The notes under the pieces are model-generated. The model was not told where the DNA came from, ran no database searches, and saw nothing but the letters and a program-made list of their open reading frames with translations. From Piromyces finnis (taxonomy: Eukaryota; Neocallimastigomycota; Neocallimastigomycetes; Neocallimastigales; Neocallimastigaceae), in assembly GCA_002104945.1 (NCBI GenBank), contig MCFH01000046.1, forward strand, positions 248,001-312,000: a stretch of 64,000 bases of DNA. Reading direction: 5' to 3'. The stretch's first letter is position 1; each line of letters opens with the position of its first letter. This document shows, piece after piece, positions 1 through 11,507 of the stretch. Both the position numbers and the translations under genes were made by a program.

Positions 1-2
1 CT

Positions 3-284
3 GAACATTTAAAGAGACATAATAGAGTACATACTGGTGAAAGACCATTTGCATGTGATGAGTGCCATAAACGTTTTTCAAGATCAGATAACTTAGCACA
101 ACACAAGAAGACTCATCGTAAAGATAAAACTAGAAAGACTAAGAAAAATAGTAAAAAGGTTAACAATACAACAGTCTCTAATAATGCTTCTAACGCTTCT
201 ACTACAACAACTGTTCAACAGCTTGCTACTAACAATACTGTTAATACTGTTAATAATATTCAACATACTCCAGTTATTGTTTAG
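3..284 (+). CDS. C2H2 zinc-finger transcription factor, Msn2/Seb1-like (3' end only)
   Basis: The window opens inside this gene; 93 codons remain and end in TAG. The first residues (EHLKRH...HTGERPF) finish one C2H2 finger. A second complete finger follows, with the CDEC pair and the H...H pair around [13 protein letters not shown]. The EHLKRH plus SRSDNLAQH combination is typical of fungal Msn2/Msn4/Seb1 factors, which bind stress-response elements in the nucleus. That assignment is from family knowledge; the target site here is inference. The last ~55 residues are a Lys/Arg-rich stretch, as in a nuclear localisation signal, followed by an Asn/Thr/Val-rich tail. The upstream activation region and start lie outside the window. 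Confidence 0.85.
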   Translation, partial: EHLKRHNRVHTGERPFACDECHKRFSRSDNLAQHKKTHRKDKTRKTKKNSKKVNNTTVSNNASNASTTTTVQQLATNNTVNTVNNIQHTPVIV

Positions 285-1154
285 AAAAAAAAAATTGAAA
301 AAAAAATTCAAGTAATATGAAATTAAATACTTTCTCTACATAAAATATAAAAATTAAAGATAATATTCTTATTAATATAAAGAGTATTATGAATGTAACA
401 TATTAGTTAATAAGTTATTATAAAACATTATAGAATCTTAAATTATTTTTAAAAATAATAATGGTTAACTAAATGTTATAAAATAATTTTAAACGATGAT
501 TCATTTTTTTTTTCAATTAATTTATTTTATTATTATTTTTTTAAATATATTAATTTAATCATAATTAAAATTTGTTAAAATTTATTTTTTTTTTTTTTGC
601 TAAAAAAAAAAAGAAAAATAAAATAAATTTAATTACTATCTTTAAAATATAAAACTATTATGATTGCAAATTAATATTTATATAATTAATTTATTATATA
701 TTTTAGTTTTGTAATTTTTTTCTTTTTATTATTATTAAATATAATAAGTATTAGAGTTAATTTTTATAAGTTATAAATAGAACTTTAATTTTTTTATATT
801 AATTATTGTTTTAAAAAATAAATATTAAATAAAAAAGATTTTTAAACACATTTTATTTATTTATATATTTATTAACTATTATAAAAACACATATTTTGGC
901 ACAAAAATGTAATTCTGAACATTGAAATTTATATTGAAAATAAAAATTTAAGATATACAATATTTTATTAAATAATATTTTATATAATTTTTTTTTATAA
1001 AGATGAATAACATATTTCATTAATAGATTATAATAAATGATAAGCAATAAAGATGAATAATAATAATAATAATAATAATAATATAAAGAAAGATAGATTT
1101 TTATACTATAATTCTTATCATAATTTTAAATTATTTTAATATATAAAAAAATTA
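285..1154. other. Gene-free spacer between convergent genes
   Basis: Strongly AT-rich 3' flank shared by the zinc-finger gene (+) and the kinesin gene (-). It holds A/T homopolymers and an ATA microsatellite near 1058-1083. I see no coding or RNA gene in it. Confidence 0.7.
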
Positions 1155-3777
1155 TTACCATTCACCATCGGATGACATACTACTATTATTTTCAACTTTA
1201 ACATTAAAGGTTGTCCTTTCTGGAAGATCCATTGGAATACATATAATATTTTCGTTTTTATATCTCATACATACTTCATCTGGAATGTCTAAATCATAAT
1301 CATATTCATAGTTGTAGCTATGATGGTCATGACTTTTAGCATGACTATTAATATAGCTTACACGTTCGGCGGAAGCTAGCATCACAGTTTTTGCATATTG
1401 TGATGTTGGGTAACGTAAGCCATAAAGTGATACAGGACGTTTTACTTTATTAATTAAATTTAGATGAGTGAGAGGAGCCAATATCCACTCATCATTCTCT
1501 TCATCATAAGTAACTCTTTTTTCAATTTTTGCTCTATCCTTTTCAGGAATAAAGTTTTCAATGATGGAAGTTTTAAGGTTGAGATCCCTTGATATTTCAC
1601 GAATAGTATCTAAAAGATCTTCTCTTTCTTTACGGAATTCATCTTGTAAGTCACATATTTCAGATTTTAAAGCTTGGAAACGCTTCCAAAGTTTTTGTAA
1701 TTTCCGTGATTTCACATCAGCTTCTTCTTGAAGTGAAGCATAATGTTCTTCCATTTGTAATTGTGTTTCTTGTTTTAGTTCTAATTGACGTTGAAGCTCA
1801 CGTTCTATACGCCTCTTTTCTTCAATCTTTAATTGTGTTTCTTCTAATTCTCTTTGTTGAGAATTGACACGGTCGAAGATATTAACACCACCAATTAATA
1901 ATTTTTCTTCCATTTTCTTTAATTTGGAAGACATTTCCATACGAGATTGTCTTTCTTTGGCTAATTCATCCACTCTTTCTTCTAATTCTTTGATAACTTT
2001 TTGCTTTTCTTCATTTGCAATATCTTTAGACTCTAAAAGTTGTCTTTTTTCTGCTTCAACTTCTGCTTGTAATTTCTCAATTTCTTCTGGAGGTAAAGAA
2101 GACAATGGATCAAGTTCTTGATCTTCTTCATTTTCACCACCATCATCATCATTTTCTTCATCAGTATCATCATTTTCTTCATCTTCAGATTCATTTTCTT
2201 CATAAATTTTATTTTCATTCTCTCTATCCCCTTCTTTTTTAGTTTTAGGTTTTTTCTTTTTTACAATTTTCTTTACAATACGTTTAATAACCTTGATATT
2301 TTTATCTCCATTATTTTGTGTTTTTGTTTCCAACATTTTGCGAAGTCTCTGAATTTCTTCTTGATATTCACGAAGCATAGCATCTTTCGGATCTTCGTTA
2401 ATTTTTGGCTTATTCTTAATATTCTTTGCACGATTAGCATAACGAAGAGTAGATAATGTTTCATCGTAGTTATAACTTGCTGGACTTAATGTAGCGATCA
2501 TTAAAGTTCTTTACCAAAATATTATTAAATAATAAAATTTGATTTAATAATATGGTATTAGATGCAATTTAATTTTATAATTTTATTAATAAATACAAAC
2601 TTAAATAATAAAAAAGATTAAAAGCTTACTTAGAATTACCACCAAGAGAGTCTTGTAAAAGCCTGGTTAATTTTGAATCACGATATGGAATATGCTTACT
2701 TTTGCCATCGACTAATGCAGAAATACAATTACCAAGAGCTGAGAGTGATAAATTAATTTTTGTGGCTTCTTTTAATCTTTCACCAGTAGCTCCTGTTTTA
2801 CTTTGTCTCTCACTACCAGCTAAATCTACTAAATGTAATTTACCAGCATAAAAATGATCCTTTCCATCAATACCTGTGTCACAGCATTCCACAGTAATAG
2901 TAAAGATAGAATGTGATCTTGAAGATTCCGCATTCATTAATGTAGCTCCTACAGCTCTATTTTTATTACCTTTGTTCATTAAGTTATCAATTTCTTCTAC
3001 ATTTTTCACAACATATGAAGATAGATCTTTTACATATACTCCTGTTTCTGGATTTTCTTTTAATTCTAATTTTTTTTTAGTATCTTTTCCTAATAAATCT
3101 TTAATTTCTTCATTATAAATTTCTAAATAAGAAACTCGAACCAACCATTTTTTTTGAGTAGTTCTTGAGATATGTGAAAAAATATGATCAAATGCATTTG
3201 GAATAATACCTCTTAGTTCAGGTGAACTTTTACTTCCTTGCATAGAAAATGTTTTACCTGAACCAGTTTGACCTTATAATGTATATTTATTATTGTTATT
3301 TGAACATATAAATATGTAAATATTTTTTAATAAATTTAAATAATTTTTTCATCATATCTCTTTTTTTTACCATATGCAAAAACAGTCCCATTAAATCCAT
3401 TTAATACACCATCAATGATATTTCTTGCTGTTTGGTTATATACATCAATCTATAATTTAAAATGCAGTAATATGATGAGCTATAATTAATACCATAAATT
3501 TATTATCACTTATTAAATTATAAAAAAATATAATATATACTTGTTTACAATCTTCATCGAATACTGTATCGAAAGTGAATGTTTTTTTGATTTCTTCATT
3601 TGTTTTATCTTTATTTAATGAATTACTACTACCACTACTATTATTATTTTCTTTACAATTTGTAATACTAATTTGACCTACTTTTGGATTAATATCAACT
3701 ATTTTTTTGTAGCCTCCTTGTTTCTCCTTTTCGTTAAAAGGACGACATCTAACACACACAATAACTGACTCACTCAT
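1155..3777 (-). CDS. KIF3B: Kinesin-2 motor subunit, KIF3B-like
   Basis: Plus-end microtubule motor of heterotrimeric kinesin-2, which drives anterograde intraflagellar transport. Four exons (3777-3541, 3449-3371, 3272-2630, 2508-1155) join in phase to 770 aa, close to animal KIF3B (about 747). The motor domain spans roughly residues 1-350, with P-loop GQTGSGKT at 106-113, switch I NAESSRSH at about 219-226 and switch II DLAGSE at about 255-260. An acidic Glu/Asp hinge sits near 415-450. A long coiled coil follows to about 640, ending in IIENFIP and the YDEENDEW block. Those two blocks and the KRPVS element match KIF3B rather than KIF3A or KIF17. Presence of this motor implies a flagellated zoospore stage. 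Start is the first ATG of the motor domain. Confidence 0.95.
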
Positions 3778-4714
3778 TTCTTAATAAATTTAAAAAATGT
3801 ATATCTACTATATAAATTATTTTCCTATTTTATAAAAAATTTTAAAAAAGGGAAAAGAAGTAGAATTATATTATATCTACTTGTTACTAAATATTTTATA
3901 AAACAAGTAATAGCCTTATTATATAATTCAATATAGGTAGAATGCTCTAATATTTAGATATTTCATAAAAAATTTTATATTTTATTCTATTTATTTTATA
4001 TTTTTTTTGATATATTGTTTATTATAATTTATTTATTTTAAACTTTACTTTAGATGTACAAACCTTATTATAATTGTTCTTATTTATTTATTATTATAAT
4101 GAAAATTATGTATTACTTGAATTTTGTATAAATCTTATTATATTAAAAATAATTAAAAATTTTAAATATTTATTGAAAACCTTAAAATGGTTAAAAAACT
4201 TTAAAAAAACCATAACAAATTTTATTATTTTAAATTTTTAGTGTAACCTATTATTATTTTTATCTAAAAAGTTTATTTTTATTTTTATTTATTTATTTTT
4301 TTTTTAAAAGAGATAATATAACATTTTAATAGTATTGAAATAAAACAAAATAGAAAAAATGAGAAAAACAACAACAACAACAACTAAATTTAATATTCAC
4401 TAAAAATAGAAGAAATATATCAAACGATATATTATGGATAACTTTTTAATTTAAAATATATACCGACCGAATTTTATTTAATAACTATTAAGAGTATTAT
4501 ATTTTTTCTTTAAGTTGAATTTATTATAAAGATATAATTGATAATAAAATTGTTTATTATATCTTATAATTTTAATATTAATGTATTATAAAAAGATAGT
4601 GAATGTTAAATTAATAAAATATGTTGAATATATATGTATATTGACTTTTAGAATTACTTATAATTATTATTTTCTGGTAAAATCTTTTTTTTGGTCATAA
4701 GAAACTTATTTTTT
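3778..4714. other. Upstream region of kinesin-2 gene
   Basis: About 0.94 kb of AT-rich sequence between the kinesin start and the 3' end of the next minus-strand gene. It should contain the kinesin promoter. I see no gene and no recognisable site. Confidence 0.6.
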
Positions 4715-5469
4715 TTAGATATTAATTTCCCCTCTTTTTTCTAGTGCTTTTGAATTAATAGTTTTCATATATTTATCAATATCTGTTACATTATTTTTTA
4801 AGTTTAAAGGATATATCCATACAGGATTTAGAAGATCAAATGAAATAAATTTAATTGCATAGTAAATGCATGGCATCTAATATAAATAATTAATTTAAAA
4901 TAAAAATTAATATTATATAATAACAAAAAAAAAAAGTCTATGAATACTTACAGAATAAGTAATAAATATTATATTTGTAAATAAAGATTTTTCTGCTGAT
5001 TTACAATAGTTGACTCTTTTGATGTCATAAGCATTCCGATTAACACAATCCAAAGTTTCCAATTTATTTCCAAAATAAATGCAAATTAAAGAGGAGTATA
5101 ACCCAATAACTATATTAATTAAAGCATAAATCATTAATACTTGTCTATTATAAATAAGTAATGACCATAAGCCTATAGCGCCAAATGGGATTTGCATTAA
5201 GAAACAAATCATTACTGTTATATTTACAATATGACTACCATTAATAATCCAATAAAATACAACAGCTATACATCCTACCTATTGTATTATTTGTAAAATA
5301 TTTTTATTACTTCATTATTTTAACATTTCGAATATTATAATATACACCATATGATATATAAAGTTAAATTTCTATATAATATTGTGTTTCATTTCATCTA
5401 GAAAGTTACCAATTGACCTGTTATGAATATAGAAAGAAGATAGTAAGATAAGGGCTTTTTTAAATTCAT
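4715..5469 (-). CDS. Four-helix membrane protein, unknown function
   Basis: Not recognised. Three exons (5469-5410, 5278-4952, 4876-4715) join in phase 0 to 182 aa. The first exon is short (20 codons, starting MNLKKPLSYYLL) and ends at a GTAACT donor. There are four hydrophobic stretches of membrane-span length, near residues 8-32, 40-62, 67-90 and 115-140. A Cys-containing polar loop lies between the third and fourth spans, and the tail is charged (ending EKRGEINI). The topology recalls small tetraspan proteins, but I see no CCG motif of true tetraspanins. It is divergent from PRP38 with a 391-bp gap. The first-exon assignment rests on splice consensus and phase alone and is the weakest part. 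Confidence 0.7.
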
Positions 5470-5860
5470 TTTCTTTTCTTTTTTTTTTTTTTTAATTGGT
5501 AATATTACATTGGTTTTTTATATCTTTAATTTTCTTTGAGAATAATTATAACATTTGTTATATAGCGGAGTTATATTAATATAAATTTAAGAATTATTTT
5601 ATATATATAGTGTAACAATCTAATATATTTATAATGATGATTGGGAAGAAAAAGAATATATTTTAATATAGAAGTTTATTTATTATAAAATATTTTAAAT
5701 CCAAAAAGAAATTTCATTATTAGTGATTTGAAATTTACTTTAAAACAATTTATATAATATATATTATTTAAATTTTGTTTTAATATCGAAAGAATAGTAG
5801 AATAATAAATTATTTAAAAATCATATATAAAATCATTGTTATATTATAAAAATCATTTAA
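5470..5860. promoter_or_regulatory. Divergent promoter region, membrane protein / PRP38
   Basis: 391 bp between two divergently oriented start codons. It contains a poly-T/poly-A tract near 5474-5494 and otherwise AT-rich sequence. The promoter role is inferred from position only. Confidence 0.45.
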
Positions 5861-7718
5861 ATGGCTAATAGAACTGTTTCTGATGCAAGGAACATTCACG
5901 GGACAAATCCCCAATATCTTTTAGAAAAAATTATAAGAAGTAGAATTTATGAATCATTATACTGGAAAGAAGATTGTTTTGGTTTAACAGGTTAATATTA
6001 AAAGGAAAACGAAGATATTATATAAATAGATTTCATTAGATTGTTTGAAAAGAAATGTTTTATTTTTTTATGTAATATTTCAATAATAATTAGATTTAAT
6101 TAATATATAAATGAAAAATAAAAAAAAAAAAAAAATATTAATAAAAAAGAATATTTTTGAAAAAAATTATCCATTTATTAATGTTAAAATATATTATATT
6201 TTAATATTTGATCATTATAGTTGTTTCTTTAATTGATAAAGCAGATCAACTTACTTGTATTGGTGGTCAATATGGTAATCAAAAACCAACAGAATTTCTA
6301 TGTTTAACACTTAAATTGCTTCAACTTCAACCAGAAAAAGAGATTATTATTGATTTTATTAGAAATGAAGATTCAAAGTAATTATTTCAATATTGATAAA
6401 AATCAATTTAAAAGAAATTTAAAGTTTAAATAATTTTTTATATATATTATACTTTAATCAAAATTCAAATTTACCATATATTAACATATCCTTATTTAAT
6501 ATAAATTATTTTTAATTCAATTCAATAAAACATAATAAAGATATCTTCGAGCATTAGGCGCATTTTATTTTAGATTAATAGGAGATTCTGTAGAAATTTA
6601 TAAATATTTAGAACCTTTGTTATATGATTTCAGAAAATTAAGAAGACGGTTACCTGGTAATTTATCATTTAAAATTTAAGATAATATTTTTTAATTATAT
6701 AATTAAATGAGAATGAAATGTATATATAGTATATTATTATAACTCTATTTTATTAATATTATTGAAAATATTTTAATATTAAAATAACAGATGGTGCTTA
6801 TGATATTATCCATATGGATGAATTTATTGATAGTTTATTAAGAGATGAACGTATTTGTGATACCATTTTACCTCGTATTTTAAAGAGACAAGTATTAGAA
6901 GAAAATGAAGAATTAGAGCCAAGGGTTAGTTTCTTAGAAGATGAATTAGAACAAGAAGCACTTGCTGCTAAAGAGAAGGAAAAAAGCAGTACAAGATCAA
7001 GATCTTATAGTAGTGTAAGAAAAGGATTATATAGAATATATAATATATAAATCTAAATTAAATATTAATCAATATTATTAATTAATAAATATAGAGTTCA
7101 AGTCGAGGTCGTAGTTCAAGCAGATCAAAGTCAAGATCTCGTTCACATCATCGTTCGTCAAGACGGAGTATTAGTAAAAGTAGGAGTAGATCAAGAAGTA
7201 GAGATAGAGGAAGAAGAAGACGTAGAAGCTATAGTAGAAGCAGAAGCTATAGTAGAAGTAGAAGCTACAGTAGAAGTAGAAGCTACAGTAGAGGTAAAAG
7301 TTATAGTAGAAGCAGAAGCTATAGTAGAAGTAGAAGTAGAAGCTATAGTAGAGGTAGAAGTAGAGATAGACATAGTCGTCATCGTAATAGCAAAAAAAGA
7401 AGTTACAGTTCGAGCTATAGTAGAAGCAGAAGCAGAAGTAGAGATAAATATAGTCGTAGTAGAAGCCGTAGTCGTAATCATAAAAGATATGATGATAATG
7501 ATAGATATGATAAATCAAAAGATCAAGATAGTAAAAACAGTAAAAAGAAATGGAATAAGAAGAAAGTCAATTCTTTGTTTAAAGGGGGATCTTCTAGTAA
7601 TAAAAACAATAAAGATTCTGATTCTGAGCAAGGTAGTAATGATGGTGTTAAAGAATCAATGAGTATTGAAGAAACCAATAAACTTAGAATATCTCTTGGT
7701 CTTAAACCATTACAATAA
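5861..7718 (+). CDS. PRP38: Pre-mRNA splicing factor PRP38 with RS domain
   Basis: Component of the U4/U6.U5 tri-snRNP, needed for spliceosome activation in the nucleus. Five exons (5861-5990, 6221-6377, 6541-6656, 6791-7014, 7095-7718) keep phase and give 416 aa. The PRP38 domain fills residues ~5-195, including VSLIDKADQLTCIGG, ALGAFYFRL and DEFIDSLLRDERICD, all family hallmarks. From residue 210 the last exon encodes an Arg/Ser (SRSYS-type) repeat domain of about 130 residues, then a Lys/Asp/Asn region and a C-terminal NKLRISLGLKPLQ. A long RS tail is like animal PRP38A and unlike yeast Prp38, which lacks it. The RS codons are nearly all AGA/AGT/AGC, which creates long spurious antisense reading frames. 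Confidence 0.95.
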
Positions 7719-8188
7719 TTAGTCAATTAAACAATTATGTTAATATAATTAAATACATATTATCAATATTTTTATAAAAATGTAACTTATCTATTTTTTT
7801 ATAGTAAATCTTGTTATTTATACCAATATCAAATGTTATAAATAAAAAATCAAAAGTTTAAAATATAATTTTGTGTATAATTAAAAAAATTTTTTTGTGG
7901 GAATTTTTAAATTCGTTCCTTTTTTGGAAGGAACTTTGTAAATGCTATAATAATCAAAAATTTATTTTTAAAAATATTTTTCTGAAGCATCCTTTATATA
8001 TATTTAATAAAAGAAATAACAGAAAATATTTTAATTTGTCTTATCAAAATCGGAAATTCGATTAAAATTACTATTTGTTTATTTTAATAATATATATTTT
8101 TATTAATTTTTTTTATACATGCTATACTTCTTTCTTATATTGAGAAAATAAAATTAACTAAATAAAAATTAAAATTTATTAAAACATT
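7719..8188. other. Spacer between convergent genes
   Basis: 3' flanks of PRP38 (+) and the AP endonuclease (-). A 64-codon open frame on the plus strand has no family resemblance and is not called. Nothing else is seen. Confidence 0.6.
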
Positions 8189-9999
8189 CTAATCTTTTTT
8201 CATAATTAAACAAATTGGAACGTGATCACTAGCACCGTAACATTTAGTTCTTTTTAATTAAAATAAATAAGAAAATAATTAATTATTGTGTTTTATAATA
8301 TATAATATATAATTATTGGTATAATTACCTAATAACAGAATCTTTAATCAGTGGCATAAGCTTTTCACTAACAACAAACTAAATTATTATTATTATTATA
8401 TAGTAATAAATATTACAGTAATAATGGTAAAAATAAAAATTATTTAATATATGCAAATTTTTTGATATAAATTTATTAATTATTAGATTAATTTTTACAT
8501 AATCCAAACGCCAGCCAATATTCTTTGCATGACAATTGAATCTGAATGAAAAGTATGAATATATTTGATCCTTAGGATGGAAATGTCTAAAAGTATCTAT
8601 TCTTGGAGGATTACTTGATAATATTCTTGAAAAATCAGTTCTTTCTTCAATAGTAAAACCAGCAGATCTATAATTAATATTAGTAAAGAAACAATTTAGA
8701 TACTAATATTATAATATACTATAAAATTAATATTAATTTAAATTTATACCTAAGATTTGTGTCTGGCTTTGCTAAATCAATTTTTTGGTGTGAAACATTT
8801 AAATCTATTACAGAAAGTAATATAATAATCAACATTAGCAACAACAATAACAACAACAACAACGATAATATTAATAATACCTCCAGCCCAAATAATTGGC
8901 TTTTTTTCTTCCAATTTTTTAAAGAATTTTTCAATGGTAGCATTATATTCTTGTTTGAAATCCAAACGTACTAATTTATTTCCTGCATTTGGAACATAAG
9001 TGGCAATTAAATAATATTTTTCAAATTCCAATACTAAGTTTCTTCCCTCTTCATCAAATTTTTTAGAACCAATGCCATATTGAACGTCAAGTGGCTTTAT
9101 TTTCGAAAATACTGCACATCCTGAATATCCTTTTTTAACAGTTGAAAATGTCCAATATTGATATGGATAATCTTTCTTTGATATTTCGTGAGATGGGGAA
9201 TTTAGTTTTGTTTCCTTTTATTTTATCAAAATAATATGGTATATATAAATGATATAGAGAAAATAATATATATAATATGGTTTTGATGTTAAATTAGTAT
9301 ATAAAATTGGTATACAATTAAAGGTATATAAATTCACAAATGCACATTTACTTTTTTATAAATGATAAAAACTAATATATGTTATATATATTATTTTTCA
9401 ATTTTGAAATGAAATTTAATATTTTATTTTAATTTTATCTGAAAATATATAAAATTGTAATAATTAAATATTATAAAATTTTAAAATCTAGAATTACTAT
9501 TGATATATATATAATAACTACTTACTTGAATACAGATAATATCAGGATTTTCAGCTTCTAAGTATTTCTTGAAACCTTTTTTTATAGATGCATTGAGTGA
9601 ACCTACATTATATGATACAATTTTCATTTCTTTTTCTTTGTCAATTGGTTCAAAATTAAATTCTAATTCGTTAAGTCCTGGGTTTAGTAAGGTTTTTTCT
9701 TCCTTTTTGACATTTGAATCTTGTTTTAACTTTTTAAAAGCATTAATTTTATCTGAAGATTTTTCTTCTTTATCAATTTTGCGTTTTTTCGAAGTTGTGG
9801 TTGTAGTAGTTTCTTTTTCAATTACTTCATTTTCATTTTTTTTAGTTTCTTCACTTTCAATTTTTCTTTTTTTAACTTCCTCTTTTATAGTATCTTCTTT
9901 TTTATCATTTTTTTCAGTTTTTTCATTTTTTTTAGTCGTTTCAATTTTTGTATAAAAGCTTGTTATTTTTTTGTTTTTTGAACTTCTTGTTGTTACCAT
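8189..9999 (-). CDS. AP endonuclease, exonuclease III / APE1 family
   Basis: Base-excision-repair enzyme that cuts the backbone 5' of abasic sites. Six exons (9999-9526, 9214-8881, 8804-8750, 8667-8499, 8378-8329, 8249-8189) join in phase to 380 aa. Residues 1-120 are a Lys/Glu/Thr-rich, probably disordered tail with KKRK clusters that suit nuclear import. The catalytic fold follows with every active-site element visible: SYNVGSLNA, the metal-binding Glu at 159 in CIQETK, YVPNAG, GDLNVSH (Asp270, Asn272), GWRLDY and the terminal GASDH (Asp369, His370). It resembles animal APEX1 more than the Zn-dependent Apn1 fold. The GDLN motif is split by an intron after its Gly codon. The redox Cys region of vertebrate APE1 is not apparent. 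Confidence 0.93.
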
Positions 10000-10703
10000 T
10001 ATGTTAAAAATATATTGAATCTATTTAAATTATAAAAAAAGTCTTTTTATTTATTATTTTTAAGTTGTTAATTTTCAATTATTAATAATATCAATGTTGT
10101 TAATTAATTATGTTTATTATAATACTATAATCACTAATAATGATAATAGTGCTTTATATATATTTTAGAATTAAACAATTTTTTAAATTTAATTTTCTTC
10201 GCTGAAATACTGATATTTATATAAAAATTTTATTTTTTTATTAAATTAATTTTGTAATAAAGATAAAAAATGGATAATCAATCAAAATAATTTATATATT
10301 TAGATATTTTTTTATAATAATAACAACGAAAAAAAAAAAGTTAGTTACATAAAACAAAACTTTATCATTTATTTTTCCCTATTTTTTTATTTTATTTTTA
10401 TTATTAATAGCATTATTTTCATTTTGTTTTAAATACATTTTGGATTATGGAATGGCAAATTATATATTTAATAATAATAATAATAAAAAAAAAGAAGTTA
10501 TTTATCAAAATTTAAAGGAAAAAAAATAAAAGTTTGTTTATGCTTTGGAAATAGTATGTTAAATATAAATTGTTAATATAAATAACATTGAAATGAGATA
10601 CTTGAAAATATACAAAAGAATTATATTCCAATTATATATTACTAAATAAAAATTACATGAAATGATTAAATTTTTATTATTTTCAAAATCTTATTTTCCC
10701 TCA
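10000..10703. other. Upstream region of AP endonuclease gene
   Basis: AT-rich spacer of 0.7 kb between two minus-strand genes, expected to hold the AP endonuclease promoter. Only homopolymers and AAT repeats are visible. Confidence 0.6.
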
Positions 10704-11476
10704 TCATTTACAATTATTATTTTTTTCTCTTTCTTCATCTTGTTTTTCGAAAGATTGTTCTTCTTTTATATTTTTATCAATGTCATAATTTTTTAATAAA
10801 TTATATTGTATAGGCTCAGCTTTAATTGAATATGCTAAACATTCCTTGGCTTCTTCCCAATCAATATATACACGTCCTAAGTGAACTTTACGATAGTGAT
10901 CAACTAATGCTAAATACTGATCTGATATAAAATATTTATTTAATCTATCGGATGTTGGATATATTTGTTCTTCGGGATGCCAACTATAGATTTAAATATA
11001 ATTATATTTTACATGATGTTTATGTATTAATATTTATTAATTAATAATTATTTTCTCAACTATTATTTATAATTTAAAAAAAAAAAAAAAGTTATATTTA
11101 CAATTCTGGCTTTTGGGTTTTTCTATTAATAACATGACCAAGTTTAAATGCCCATGATACAGCTGCCAATCCATGTTCTCTCATATCTTTATTCAAGTCA
11201 ACTAAATATATAAATATATATATATATAATTTAATAATTATTAACATTTATAAAAATTTTATATATAAATTTTTGATTTTTGTTAAATAAAAATATAAAC
11301 TCGAATAATTACATAGTAAAGATACAAAGTATCCATGAAAAGCCGGATTAATAAACATATATCCTTTTTGTGAATAAATTGCTGCGTTATGAAAGTGCTC
11401 TGGTGTATCACATAAACCATCACGATCTATAAATATGGGTTTATACCATTTATATATTTAATATTATAATTACTAT

Positions 11477-11507
<31 letters not shown>

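Noticed and set aside
853-1047. 64-codon minus-strand frame before the kinesin gene
   Set aside because: Lys/Ile/Asn/Tyr-rich, no family motif, and ordinary for sequence this AT-rich.
7171-7518. Long antisense frames over the PRP38 RS domain (Tyr/Phe- and Thr/Ser-rich)
   Set aside because: Produced by the AGA/AGT repeat codons of PRP38 read in reverse; low complexity, and the sense frame has clear homology.
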